From NCBI RefSeq assembly GCF_042643145.1, contig NZ_JBHRSA010000028.1, forward strand, positions 1-53,883: a stretch of DNA of 53,883 nt. Reading direction: 5' to 3'. Shown here in pieces: positions 1 through 7,721 of this stretch. Source of the DNA: Virgibacillus_O xinjiangensis (GTDB lineage Bacteria > Bacillota > Bacilli > Bacillales > Amphibacillaceae). The notes under the pieces were generated by a model. It was not told the origin of the DNA. It did no database searches and saw only the letters and a list, made by a program, of their open reading frames with translations. The stretch's first letter is position 1. Each line of letters opens with the position of its first letter. The position numbers were made by a program, and so were the translations under genes.

Positions 1-31
1 AATGGTCTGTGCTCCTGGAGGCAAGAAAAAA

Positions 32-66
32 AGCTTGTAGAAAAACACAGGGTTTCTCTACAAGCT
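32..66 (-). terminator. hairpin with A-tract on its left
   Basis: A near-perfect 15-bp inverted repeat (32-46 against 52-66, one mismatch) is preceded by a run of seven A. Read on the minus strand this is a stem followed by a T-run, so it looks like a minus-strand or bidirectional terminator for a gene beyond the left edge. Confidence 0.4.
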
Positions 67-69
67 GAA

Positions 70-100
70 GACCGGCCTATATAGGCCGGTCTATTTTCTT
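70..100 (+). terminator. rho-independent terminator
   Basis: An 11-bp perfect stem (GACCGGCCTAT and its complement) with almost no loop is followed by TATTTTCTTT. It probably ends a plus-strand gene lying left of the window. Confidence 0.6.
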
Positions 101-190
101 TGGTTCCTTCCCTATCTACTCATCTTGCAGAATAGCATCCATTAAGGTACTATAGAAAGAAATCAAGGGGAAATGAAAGGAGGTAAAGAC

Positions 191-667
191 ATGCCACAGG
201 ATATTCCGACAGGTGAGATTGCGAAAGCACTGTATACAATCAACCGCCATGCTAAGACAGCTCCTGAACCCAAGCATCTCTACCACATTAAGAAAGAGGC
301 GATCAGCCGTCTACTTAAGGAAAAAAAAGCAGAGAAAATTGGTCTGCATTTCTCCGACCATCCAAAGTTCAGTAATCAGCACTCTACACTTCTGGTCAAA
401 GTGGCAGATTACTATTTCCATATCCCTCCGGCGAAAGAAGACATCAAAGGATTAAAGCATTTAGGCTCTCTGGATCAAAGTTATCGTAATCCTCCCGCCA
501 AAATGTCTCTCTCACAAGCAAAGAAAGCCATTTACCAGTATATCGGGTGGAAACCGAAAAAAGAGAAGCAAACCCGGCAAAGGAGAAGCTATTCCTCTTC
601 CTACTTCACTCCTTCCTCCCTGGGTAAGATGGAATGGCCGCCTACGAAACCACATCGGCATTTCTGA
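191..667 (+). CDS. ykyB: YkyB-like protein of unknown function
   Basis: A 158-aa soluble basic protein that resembles the YkyB family of Bacillaceae, recognised by the opening MPQDIPT and the helical basic N-terminal half; no catalytic motif or signal peptide is visible. The C-terminal 40 residues are low-complexity, rich in Lys, Arg, Ser and Tyr, and probably disordered. An upstream in-frame ATG at 173 exists, but the AAAGGAGGT at 176-184 sits correctly only for the ATG at 191, which is chosen here. The gene stands alone behind the terminator at 70-100. The family assignment is by recall of sequence character and not by a search; function is unknown. Confidence 0.65.
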   Translation: MPQDIPTGEIAKALYTINRHAKTAPEPKHLYHIKKEAISRLLKEKKAEKIGLHFSDHPKFSNQHSTLLVKVADYYFHIPPAKEDIKGLKHLGSLDQSYRNPPAKMSLSQAKKAIYQYIGWKPKKEKQTRQRRSYSSSYFTPSSLGKMEWPPTKPHRHF

Positions 668-751
668 AGATTCATGTATACAACATAGGACCATATCAGG
701 TTTTATCACCCCTCCGTTAAGGTATTAGATTACTAAAGGAGGGTAAAACAG

Positions 752-970
752 ATGCAACACTTACAAATTTTCATAAATGAACTGGAAAAGCATGCTCAAC
801 AGACACATCGTCTGAAAGACCAATTTGAAAAACTATCGGATTCTGAGAAAGAACTGGTGATGACAGCAGCGCCACACAGCCTCAAGGAACCCCAGGAATA
901 TTACATCCCCGTGTATAAATGGCTGGAAAACTTGCAGAACAATCTTCGCGGAGGTACACACGTCCAATAA
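752..970 (+). CDS. small hypothetical protein, 72 aa
   Basis: A 72-aa charged, mostly helical soluble protein with no Cys and no membrane segment; I do not recognise the family. It is supported by a strong AAAGGAGGG about 8 bases before the ATG and by a hairpin just after the stop. The N-terminal half (about residues 5-40) has a heptad-like hydrophobic pattern that could support a short coiled coil or helical hairpin. It is preceded by the YkyB-like gene 85 bases upstream and could be co-transcribed with it. No function can be inferred. Confidence 0.55.
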   Translation: MQHLQIFINELEKHAQQTHRLKDQFEKLSDSEKELVMTAAPHSLKEPQEYYIPVYKWLENLQNNLRGGTHVQ

Positions 971-976
971 TCATAA

Positions 977-1005
977 AATAGCTGTCCATCATTTGGGCAG
1001 CTATT
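977..1005. terminator. weak hairpin between convergent genes
   Basis: An 11-bp inverted repeat (977-987 against 995-1005, one mismatch) lies between the stops of two convergent genes. The T-tract is poor on both sides, so termination efficiency is uncertain. Confidence 0.35.
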
Positions 1006-1039
1006 CTAGTCTCGGCCCCACTGCTGGTTTCTCCTTCTC

Positions 1040-1372
1040 TCATCTAATTCTTTTCGTAAACCTTCGATAAATCGTCGTTATTATCAATCCTCCACCAAAA
1101 GCAGCAAAACCTTGTAAAACTACTTTCAACAGGTATGCATAGTGCTCATCCCCTGACCAAACAGTGAGTAACAATAATGAGGCAAGTATTCCAAAGCTGG
1201 AAACAGCATAACTTAATAGATGGATCATTTTCTTAAAAACCATCCAATGGACGATAGGCTCTGCAACCTTGTAAACGACCAGGATGCCAATTAGGGTAAT
1301 GGCAAGTAAAATATACGCTTCTTTAGCCCATTCCGGCAGAAGAGCAATCCTATCCATCATTTTCTGCAGCAC
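1040..1372 (-). CDS. small integral membrane protein
   Basis: A 110-aa protein with three likely transmembrane helices (about residues 17-38, 50-72 and 83-101) and a basic C-terminal tail (RRFTKRIR) expected on the cytoplasmic side. The start is GTG at 1372, preceded by GGAGGAGGG at good spacing. I do not recognise the family; no transport or enzyme motif is visible. It is transcribed away from the DMT transporter that begins at 1510, so the two share a divergent control region of about 140 bases. Confidence 0.55.
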   Translation of the reverse strand: MLQKMMDRIALLPEWAKEAYILLAITLIGILVVYKVAEPIVHWMVFKKMIHLLSYAVSSFGILASLLLLTVWSGDEHYAYLLKVVLQGFAAFGGGLIITTIYRRFTKRIR

Positions 1373-1509
1373 ATTATCCCTCCTCCTTCCCTGTTTTCTA
1401 TCACCATTTTAAACAATAGAATTAGTGTCTATACCTTGAGACTGATGCTTCAAGTATAGAATTTTCTGTTATAATTGGCGTTGGGTATGTATTAATTAGG
1501 AGGGATGAG

Positions 1510-2424
1510 ATGAATAAGGCATTCTTATATATTATTTTAGGTGCGGCTCTATGGGGAACGATTGGCTGGTATGTCAAGAACTTGTATGAATTTGGTTTCA
1601 CTCCAATGGAGGTGGTCACTTTAAGGGTATGGTTCTCCGCTGTCATGCTTGGGGGCTATCTGTTGATCGCATCACCTGGAAAACTCAAACTAAAGCAGGC
1701 TACAGACCTGAAGTATTTTCTCGGCACCGGCATATTGAGCATCATCTTTTTCAATTACTGTATGTTCTCGGCCATTGAACTTTCCACCATTCCAATGGCA
1801 ACTGCCTTGCTCTATACAGCTCCAGCTTTTGTGACAATTCTCTCTTCCCTGCTGTTCAAGGAGCCTCTGACAAAAATGAAGATGGCTGCTTTGCTGATTA
1901 CCTTGGCAGGGACTTGCCTGGTAGTGGGATTAATGCCATGGAGCCTTGGGAACGTGCAATTGGTCAGTGTTTTATTCGGACTTGGCTCAGGTCTGGGGTA
2001 TGCTTTCTATAGCATCTTCAGCAAGTATGCGCTTAAAAAATATACGAGTTTGAGTATAACCGCGTACACTTTCATCGTAGCGTCACTGGCCCTCCTGCCA
2101 CTCTTTCCTTATGCGGACAAGGCTCATCTCTTTACAGATCCCAAGGTCCTCTTTTTTGCTGCAGGATTGGGGTTTTTACCTACTTCTGTCGCTTATATCA
2201 TTTATACTTACGGACTCCAGCACACAGAGGCTTCCAAGGCTTCGATCCTCTCCACTATTGAGCCTGTTGTAGCTACTGTGATCGGTGTTTTTGTATTCCA
2301 AGAGAGCTTCTCCTCCATACAGACAGCTGGTATGGGTCTGATCATCGGGGCTGTAATACTCATTCAACTGTATGGTAGCAGTGCAGGACATATACTCCCG
2401 CTGAAGCGAAAGAAAACAGGATGA
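1510..2424 (+). CDS. EamA/DMT-family transporter
   Basis: A 304-aa, ten-helix drug/metabolite transporter made of two EamA repeats (about residues 3-138 and 148-287). The start AxLWGTIGWYVK and the ending pattern T(I)EPVVATVIGVFVFQE are typical of DMT exporters, where the E-P of the last repeat is conserved. The family moves amino acids, sugars or other small metabolites across the cytoplasmic membrane, usually outward; the substrate cannot be read from the sequence. The start is ATG with GGAGGG 5-6 bases upstream. The stop lies inside the terminator stem shared with the convergent small gene at 2432-2575. Confidence 0.85.
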   Translation: MNKAFLYIILGAALWGTIGWYVKNLYEFGFTPMEVVTLRVWFSAVMLGGYLLIASPGKLKLKQATDLKYFLGTGILSIIFFNYCMFSAIELSTIPMATALLYTAPAFVTILSSLLFKEPLTKMKMAALLITLAGTCLVVGLMPWSLGNVQLVSVLFGLGSGLGYAFYSIFSKYALKKYTSLSITAYTFIVASLALLPLFPYADKAHLFTDPKVLFFAAGLGFLPTSVAYIIYTYGLQHTEASKASILSTIEPVVATVIGVFVFQESFSSIQTAGMGLIIGAVILIQLYGSSAGHILPLKRKKTG

Positions 2425-2446
2425 TTAACTATTAACCATCCTGTTT
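2414..2446. terminator. bidirectional terminator shared by convergent genes
   Basis: A 14-bp stem with one mismatch (2414-2427 against 2433-2446) is flanked by AAAG on the left and CTCTTTC on the right. The plus-strand stop (2422-2424) and the minus-strand stop (2432-2434) both lie within it. Confidence 0.6.
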
Positions 2447-2575
2447 CTCTTTCACCAATTCTTCTTGCCTTCTTTCCAAGCGCATTTCTATTTTGGTGAT
2501 TTCTTTTTCATTATCCAGTAATTCTTCTTTATTTTTTTGAACCAATTGTTCAAAATTTAACGATTTAGGTCTCAT
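2432..2575 (-). CDS. FbpB-family small basic protein
   Basis: A 47-aa highly charged protein starting MRPKSLNFEQLVQKNKEELL, which matches the layout of the Fur-regulated basic protein B family: a short basic N-terminus, then (S/N)FE-LV--NK-ELL, then a helix full of Glu and Lys. In B. subtilis FbpB is made under iron limitation and helps the FsrA small RNA repress iron-rich proteins. The start is ATG with AAAGGAG 8 bases upstream; a TATAAT-like -10 lies at 2606-2611. No clear Fur box is visible in the upstream 110 bases, which is unexpected for a true FbpB. Identification rests on the N-terminal pattern. Confidence 0.65.
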   Translation of the reverse strand: MRPKSLNFEQLVQKNKEELLDNEKEITKIEMRLERRQEELVKEKQDG

Positions 2576-2693
2576 GTGGTACACTCCTTTTATGTTTATA
2601 TGGCTATTATACCCCAGTTTTCATCTAGTAAATCGAAATTATTTGAACATTTTATAACATTTTATTTTTTTAGTTTGTTTGGAGGATTGACAA

Positions 2694-3857
2694 TTGGAAC
2701 ATTTATTGAATGAAAACGTAAAAAGTATTGAAATCTCTGGAATTCGCAAGTTCTCTCAGTTGGTCTCAGAGGAAGAAGATGTCGTCTCCTTGACGATCGG
2801 CCAGCCAGACTTCGATACTCCTACCAATGTTAAGCAGGCGGCAGAGCAGGCGCTGAAAGATAACCGCACCACCTATACAAGCAATGCGGGAATATTGGAG
2901 CTGCGGAAAGCAATATCCACTTTTCAAAAGAATCACTACGGTCTAGAATATGATGCTAATTCCGAGATCATCGTCACCAATGGAGCATCCCAGGCAATCG
3001 ATATCACTTTCCGAACCATTTTAAGACCGGGTGATGAAGTCATCCTCCCGGCTCCGATTTATCCCGGTTATGAACCATTAATTCATTTAGCTGGAGGCAA
3101 GGCTGTCCATGTGGATACGACAGAGTCAGATTTCAAACTGACGAAACAGCTGTTGATGAGCGAGATATCAGATAAAACGAAGTGTGTGGTTCTTCCCTCC
3201 CCTTCCAATCCGACTGGTGCTTCCTATTCTCAGGAAGAATACCGTGAACTGGTGGATGTACTGAAGGAAAAAGATATTTTCATACTATCGGATGAAATAT
3301 ACAGTGAACTATCCTATGGTCAGCAACATACTTCCATCGCTGGTTTCCCAGAAGTGAAGAACCAAACAATTGTGATAAATGGTGTTTCGAAATCCCATTC
3401 GATGACAGGATTCCGTATTGGATATGCCCTCGCGCCGGGATGGCTGCAGACCCATATGCTGAAAGTGCACCAATATAATGTGTCATGTGCCTCATCTATC
3501 AGCCAGTATGCAGCATTGGAAGCACTTCAATCAGGTACAGAGAGCACAGAGCAGATGAGAGCCGAGTATAAAAAAAGACGTGATTACGTTTATAACAGGC
3601 TGGTTGACATGGGATTGGAAGTTTCCAAGCCAGAGGGCGCTTTCTACCTCTTCCCGAAATTCCCTATAAAGGAATTGACCTCCTTCGAGCTGGGATTGGA
3701 TTTGGTTAGAACAGGCGGAGTAGCTTTGGTGCCGGGAAGCAGCTTCTCTTCGGAAGGCGAACGTTATATGCGTCTCTCCTATGCATACAGTATGGATACA
3801 CTGAAGAAAGGACTGGATCGCCTAGAGATCTACCTGCAGCAAGCAGCCCTGAGCTAG
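2694..3857 (+). CDS. patA: aminotransferase PatA (N-acetyl-LL-diaminopimelate aminotransferase)
   Basis: A 387-aa class I/II PLP-dependent aminotransferase. It resembles B. subtilis PatA throughout, including the opening MEHLLN, the TIGQPDFDTPTNV segment near residue 36, the D-YPGYEP region and the PLP-lysine motif SKSHSMTG near residue 230, followed by FRIGY. PatA makes N-acetyl-LL-diaminopimelate from the 6-oxo precursor and glutamate in the acetylase branch of lysine and peptidoglycan DAP synthesis. Translation starts at TTG (2694) with GGAGGA at 2681-2686; the matching MEHLLN start of homologues supports this. It is monocistronic and divergent from the FbpB-like gene. Confidence 0.88.
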   Translation: MEHLLNENVKSIEISGIRKFSQLVSEEEDVVSLTIGQPDFDTPTNVKQAAEQALKDNRTTYTSNAGILELRKAISTFQKNHYGLEYDANSEIIVTNGASQAIDITFRTILRPGDEVILPAPIYPGYEPLIHLAGGKAVHVDTTESDFKLTKQLLMSEISDKTKCVVLPSPSNPTGASYSQEEYRELVDVLKEKDIFILSDEIYSELSYGQQHTSIAGFPEVKNQTIVINGVSKSHSMTGFRIGYALAPGWLQTHMLKVHQYNVSCASSISQYAALEALQSGTESTEQMRAEYKKRRDYVYNRLVDMGLEVSKPEGAFYLFPKFPIKELTSFELGLDLVRTGGVALVPGSSFSSEGERYMRLSYAYSMDTLKKGLDRLEIYLQQAALS

Positions 3858-4081
3858 GCTATATGTGCTCTTTTCCATAGAGACTGGGTCTGGGCTGACC
3901 AACACTGGATAACAGCGAATGAATTGGTTCATTCACTCCATCCACTGATGTACAGCTTTCCAAATGAAACCACCTGCCTCCTGCTTTCATTATCTTTATG
4001 ATGGCAGTAAAAGCTCGAAGGCAAGATGTACTTATGCTAATATAATAGTGAAGGAATGTTAGCAAGAAAGGGTGGCTTTCT

Positions 4082-4600
4082 TTGACAAAGGAAAATAGTG
4101 AATGGATGGAGTGGGGAAAAGCAATCGTTGTGGCCTTACTCATAGCATTCATCTTAAGGTCTTTCATTTTCGCCACTTCTATTGTTGAAGGGGAAAGCAT
4201 GGAGCCTACTCTAGAGGATGGGGAAAGGGTAATCTTCAATAAGATTGTCTACCTGCTCGATGAGCCAAATCGCGGGGATGTAGTGATCATTGAACGTCCC
4301 ACAAAAAATTACGTAAAAAGGATTATTGGTTTACCGGGAGAGACTATTGAAATAAAAAATAACAGGTTATATATCAATGGAGATAGATACGAGCAGACTT
4401 TCTTGAGTGAGATGAACCTCGAGCGGACTGGCAATATCGGGCCAGTACATATTCCTGAAGAAAACTATTACGTAATGGGAGATAACAGAGCCATCAGCAA
4501 GGACAGCAGGAACGGACTTGGTTTTATAGAAGAAGATGCTATTATAGGGAAATCAGAAGTGATCATTTACCCATTCAGTGAATGGGGAGTCACACGATAA
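4082..4600 (+). CDS. sipT: type I signal peptidase
   Basis: A 172-aa membrane-anchored Ser/Lys-dyad signal peptidase that removes signal peptides from secreted preproteins at the outer face of the membrane. One N-terminal helix (residues about 13-33) is followed by the catalytic box GESMEPTLEDG with Ser39, the Lys box VKRIIGLPGE with Lys79, and the GDNR..S.DSR box near residue 136. It is the single-anchor, prokaryotic P-type form (SipS/SipT/SipU class); which paralogue cannot be told, so the symbol is approximate. The start is TTG at 4082 after AAAGGGTGG. A TATAAT at 4041-4046 may be the -10. A strong terminator follows. Confidence 0.88.
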   Translation: MTKENSEWMEWGKAIVVALLIAFILRSFIFATSIVEGESMEPTLEDGERVIFNKIVYLLDEPNRGDVVIIERPTKNYVKRIIGLPGETIEIKNNRLYINGDRYEQTFLSEMNLERTGNIGPVHIPEENYYVMGDNRAISKDSRNGLGFIEEDAIIGKSEVIIYPFSEWGVTR

Positions 4601-4602
4601 GC

Positions 4603-4650
4603 AAAAGCCAAGAAACAGGCCGTTATTTGTCGACCTGCTTCTTGGCTTTT
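4603..4650. terminator. bidirectional terminator
   Basis: A 12-bp perfect outer stem (AAAAGCCAAGAA at 4603-4614 against 4639-4650) with additional inner pairing. A-tract and T-tract at either end make it work for the signal peptidase gene and for the convergent 29-codon gene. Confidence 0.8.
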
Positions 4651-4738
4651 ATGCTTCATTATCAAATAGACAGTATCCTATATTAAGCGCTAAAATACCA
4701 AAGCAGACAGCGCCAAAGGCGATCTCCCATAATTCCAT
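4649..4738 (-). CDS. 29-aa membrane micro-protein (candidate)
   Basis: A 29-codon gene encoding MELWEIAFGAVCFGILALNI followed by GYCLFDNEA: one hydrophobic helix (about residues 4-24) with an acidic C-terminus. It has AAGGGGAG about 9 bases before the ATG and its stop lies at the edge of the strong bidirectional terminator at 4603-4650, which is the arrangement expected of a real gene. I do not recognise it; single-helix peptides of this size in Bacillaceae often bind larger membrane complexes, but nothing here identifies a partner. Confidence 0.45.
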   Translation of the reverse strand: MELWEIAFGAVCFGILALNIGYCLFDNEA

Positions 4739-4864
4739 GTTATTGGCTCCCCTTTCAAATGTTATGCGTTATCCTACTGGAACACCTATGTGTGGTTTCT
4801 CTTTATCATCATACCAATTTCCCCAACCTAAATAAAGTATTATTATGTTAAAATATAGAATATA

Positions 4865-4930
4865 TAAGACAGGTATACATAATTACCGGACCTGTCTTAG
4901 AAGATTACCCGGTAGCTATATGACCGGGTA
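4865..4930 (+). promoter_or_regulatory. two tandem hairpins in the leader of the zinc-ribbon gene
   Basis: A perfect 10-bp inverted repeat (TAAGACAGGT at 4865-4874 against 4890-4899) is followed at once by a perfect 8-bp one (TACCCGGT at 4906-4913 against 4923-4930). Neither is followed by a T-run, and they end about 25 bases before the start codon, so a leader RNA structure or a regulator-binding site is more likely than a terminator. Confidence 0.4.
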
Positions 4931-4955
4931 TGAATGGTAAAAAGCAGGTGAATTC

Positions 4956-6125
4956 ATGCTATATTGCCCTTATTGTGGTACGGAAATCAAGATTGGTGAA
5001 AAATTTTGTGTCCATTGCGGAAGACAACTGCCTGTAGATTTAGAGAACCGTATCAGCGAATTACATAGCAATTCCGGTAGAAGCTGGCTCCTTCCAGGAA
5101 TGGTCTTGGTAATTATGCTGGCTGCGTTAGGTTCTTACTATATCTACCTTCAACATACTACAAATAAAGCAAAAGAACTCTATACCCTGGGAGAACAGAG
5201 TTTCAAGGAAGGTGAGTTGCATACAGCACGAAACTCATTTGCCGAAGCGGCCGAGTTGACGAGTGGCTTTCCACAGGCGGAAATCTCTTTGCAATTCATG
5301 GATATTGCCTTGAAAATAGATCATTCGCTGAAAAAGGCAGACAAACTTAGGGAAAATAACGAGTTTCAACAAGCTTTATCTGTCGTAAACGAAGCGGAAA
5401 ATGAATTGAAGAACTATAGAGGCTCTGCTGTCGATCAGCTGCTTGAAAAAATCTCCACAGAACGGGAAACCATAAAGACTGCTCATTTAAGTGAGCGAAT
5501 GAAGGAAGAACCGGATATTGATCAATTGAAACTCCTGCTCTGGGAAGCAGAGGATTTGACAGGTAAGGAAGGTGCCGATATGGCAGCTTCCATTCGAGAT
5601 AAAATTATTGCATTCACATTTTCTAATGCCAGTAAGCAATTGAACAATTATCACTTCAATGATGCGAAACTGCTCGTAGATGACGGGCTGAAATATGCGC
5701 CTGCGTCGGAAAAACTGCGAAGCTTGAAGACTACCATCGAGAAAGAACAATCCGCCTTTGAAAATGCCCGAATACAGCGGGTGGAACAGGCCATCAATAC
5801 GGCTGCCCAAGACGACCAGCTCAATGAGAAAGATGCGGTGAAATTGTTGTCCGTACAGGCTCAGAAAGATGGTGAGGGAAATTTAAAGGTATCCGGTGAA
5901 GTCAAAAGTGTTGCAACTGTTCCGATTGGCTCCATACAGGCTGAATATGCTCTCATCACAGGAGACAATGAGGAAATTTTCTCAAACAAGGTATATGTGT
6001 ACCCCGAAAAATTATTTCCAGGAGAAAAAGGAGAATTTGAATTCACTCATTACGAAGCAGGCCTGCAAAACGAGAAACCTGACGTCGAAGTGAAAAAAGT
6101 TACCTGGTATACAGATGATGAATAG
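4956..6125 (+). CDS. zinc-ribbon membrane protein with TPR-like region
   Basis: A 389-aa protein: an N-terminal zinc ribbon (Cys4, Cys7, Cys18, Cys21), a single membrane helix (about 43-65), a long extracytoplasmic helical region with TPR-like repeats (about 70-270), and a beta-rich C-terminal domain (about 285-389) of the kind that follows such repeats in surface proteins. With the ribbon inside and the repeats outside, it looks like an envelope sensor or scaffold, similar in layout to YvbJ/TcaA-type proteins. The next gene is a membrane-anchored serine protease 29 bases downstream, so the two probably work together. The ribosome site is modest (AGCAGGTG). Exact function is unknown. Confidence 0.65.
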   Translation: MLYCPYCGTEIKIGEKFCVHCGRQLPVDLENRISELHSNSGRSWLLPGMVLVIMLAALGSYYIYLQHTTNKAKELYTLGEQSFKEGELHTARNSFAEAAELTSGFPQAEISLQFMDIALKIDHSLKKADKLRENNEFQQALSVVNEAENELKNYRGSAVDQLLEKISTERETIKTAHLSERMKEEPDIDQLKLLLWEAEDLTGKEGADMAASIRDKIIAFTFSNASKQLNNYHFNDAKLLVDDGLKYAPASEKLRSLKTTIEKEQSAFENARIQRVEQAINTAAQDDQLNEKDAVKLLSVQAQKDGEGNLKVSGEVKSVATVPIGSIQAEYALITGDNEEIFSNKVYVYPEKLFPGEKGEFEFTHYEAGLQNEKPDVEVKKVTWYTDDE

Positions 6126-6154
6126 CATGCAGAAGTTCAATGAGGTGTAAAATC

Positions 6155-7294
6155 ATGCGGAAACGTCTTTTCCTACCCATCCTGCTGTCAGTAATTATAT
6201 TGCTAGCAGGGATTGCTGGATTTCTCCTCCTTCAGGAGCAATGGAAAAAAGAAGAAACGGAGATTAACAACCCCTTCCTCCAAAAAGTTAATTCGGATAA
6301 CCGGGATCTTGATCTAAAAACAATCATCCACCAGTCTGAAAAAAATGTCCTTCAAATACAAGGTCGGACTGAAAACAACACGACCACCGGTTCTGGTTTT
6401 CTTTATAACGAAAAAGGAGACATTATCACCAATGCCCATGTCATTGATAAGGCGGATATCATATATGCCCGCACGGCAGACGCTCGAGTCTACCCTGCAG
6501 CTGTTGTCGGTCTTAGTAAAGAGACTGATATAGCCGTCATTCGCGTTCCCCAGCTTGCTGGACAAAGGTATGCATCCGTGCAAAGAGAAGATACAGCAGA
6601 AATCGGCGATGAAGTTATTGCCCTCGGGAGTCCGCATGGCTTTCAGAATACAGTAACCACTGGCATTATTTCCGGCAAAGACCGCCAGTTTATGGTAGAC
6701 GGTTATAACTATTCCAATGTATATCAGATATCTGCTTCCATTACCCATGGGAACAGCGGTGGCCCCTTGATTAACAGATATACGGGCGAAGTGATTGCCG
6801 TCAATTCAGTTGGCACAGAAGATGGCACCATTGGATTCAGCATACCTATACATGAAGTCATTGAACAGGCAGAACAATGGTCAGAACAGGCACATAATGA
6901 CCAACTTGAGTTTGTACAGGCAGAAGATATGCTCACAAGCTCCCAGCCTGAAGCCCTTAAAGAAGACGCCGAATACTTGGTGGATTACTTCCTGGACAGT
7001 ATAGCTATACGGGATTATGTGAACGCCTATACCCTGCTGGGCAGCACCCTCCAAATGGAAATGAGCTATGCAGAATTCCGGGACAGGTATATACAGATAG
7101 TGGATATTCATTATGACGAGCTATCCAGTGATCTCAACGATAACCAAAGCGTCAGGATCGAAACAGAAATACAGATCAAGAGCAATCAACAGAATCAAAA
7201 AGAAACGAAGCTGACAGCCTATCTATACGAATTCCTCCTAGGTTATGAAAATGATCAGCTTAAAATACTTGATATCATGGCAACCGAAATGTGA
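6155..7294 (+). CDS. membrane-anchored trypsin-like serine protease (HtrA-like, no PDZ)
   Basis: A 379-aa protein with an N-terminal anchor (about 5-27) and an extracytoplasmic S1C-type protease domain with the full triad: His95 in TNAHVID, Asp125 in ETDIAVI and Ser201 in GNSGGP. Unlike HtrA/HtrB it has no PDZ domain; instead the last about 115 residues look like an NTF2-like domain of the type seen in TcaA/YvbJ proteins. Such proteases degrade or cleave envelope proteins. An in-frame ATG at 6140 exists, but GAGGTG at 6142-6147 serves the ATG at 6155. It is the second gene of the pair with the zinc-ribbon protein and ends at a strong terminator. Confidence 0.8.
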   Translation: MRKRLFLPILLSVIILLAGIAGFLLLQEQWKKEETEINNPFLQKVNSDNRDLDLKTIIHQSEKNVLQIQGRTENNTTTGSGFLYNEKGDIITNAHVIDKADIIYARTADARVYPAAVVGLSKETDIAVIRVPQLAGQRYASVQREDTAEIGDEVIALGSPHGFQNTVTTGIISGKDRQFMVDGYNYSNVYQISASITHGNSGGPLINRYTGEVIAVNSVGTEDGTIGFSIPIHEVIEQAEQWSEQAHNDQLEFVQAEDMLTSSQPEALKEDAEYLVDYFLDSIAIRDYVNAYTLLGSTLQMEMSYAEFRDRYIQIVDIHYDELSSDLNDNQSVRIETEIQIKSNQQNQKETKLTAYLYEFLLGYENDQLKILDIMATEM

Positions 7295-7300
7295 CCTTGT

Positions 7301-7334
7301 AAAAAACTGACGTCTATTTGACGTCAGTTTTTTT
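7301..7334 (+). terminator. rho-independent terminator
   Basis: A perfect stem (AAAAACTGACGTC against its complement, loop TATTT) followed by seven T. It closes the zinc-ribbon/protease pair. Confidence 0.85.
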
Positions 7335-7388
7335 ACATCTGGCCAAGAAAAAATCCGCTTTTTATCCAAAACTGGGCGAATCGTCCAT

Positions 7389-7415
7389 ACACTTTCCTTA
7401 TTCAGACATATAGTA
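7389..7415 (+). promoter_or_regulatory. candidate sigma-K promoter
   Basis: AC at 7389-7390, a 16-base spacer, then CATATAGTA (7407-7415). This fits the mother-cell sigma-K pattern AC-16/17-CATAnnnTA. It lies just ahead of a YjcZ-type sporulation peptide, which agrees with late sporulation expression. Confidence 0.5.
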
Positions 7416-7441
7416 TAACTGTAAGTAGGAGGTGGATAGAA

Positions 7442-7597
7442 ATGGGATATAATAATTACGGTGTAGGTGGCTACGGCAATAATGTCGGCGGCTTTGGCCA
7501 CAATGCCTGCGGCAATTATTATGGAGGCGATTCCTTTGCACTGATCGTCGTTCTCTTTATCCTTCTGATTATCGTAGGCGCAACTTTCTATTGCTAG
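7442..7597 (+). CDS. YjcZ-family sporulation peptide
   Basis: A 51-aa protein with a Gly/Asn/Tyr-rich N-terminal half (residues 2-30) and one hydrophobic helix, SFALIVVLFILLIIVGATFY, ending in Cys. The phrase FALIVVLFILLIIVG is the hallmark of the YjcZ/SscA group of tiny sporulation proteins, which act in or near the spore coat. TAGGAGGT lies 8 bases before the ATG, and a sigma-K-like promoter lies upstream. Usual members are 30-50 aa, so this one has a somewhat longer glycine-rich head. Molecular role is unknown; SscA in B. subtilis is needed for normal coat assembly and germination. Confidence 0.85.
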   Translation: MGYNNYGVGGYGNNVGGFGHNACGNYYGGDSFALIVVLFILLIIVGATFYC

Positions 7598-7676
7598 GCT
7601 TTTTTTAGGCAGACTCTTTTATTTACTTCTTCTCTCTATCTCGTATAACCAGTAACGTTCGGTGTTTTGACTCTAA

Positions 7677-7706
7677 AACAGCTTGTGCCCTTGGGCACAA
7701 GCTGTT
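7677..7706 (-). terminator. terminator of the Ktr/Trk gene
   Basis: A perfect 14-bp stem (AACAGCTTGTGCCC at 7677-7690 against 7693-7706) with a TTTTAGAG run on its minus-strand 3' side. It sits 15 bases past the stop of the potassium channel gene and can also serve the small plus-strand gene. Confidence 0.75.
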
Positions 7707-7721
7707 CATACATAAAAGGGA

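Noticed and set aside
3916..3935. An inverted repeat GAATGAA-ATTGG-TTCATTC after patA
   Set aside because: The stem is short (7 bp), AT-rich and without a T-run, so it is too weak to call a terminator; the 220-base gap 3858-4081 otherwise shows only a -10-like TATAAT at 4041-4046.
4578..4835. An 85-aa plus-strand frame after the signal peptidase gene
   Set aside because: It overlaps the end of the gene, passes through a strong terminator and has no ribosome site; a real minus-strand micro-gene occupies the same space.
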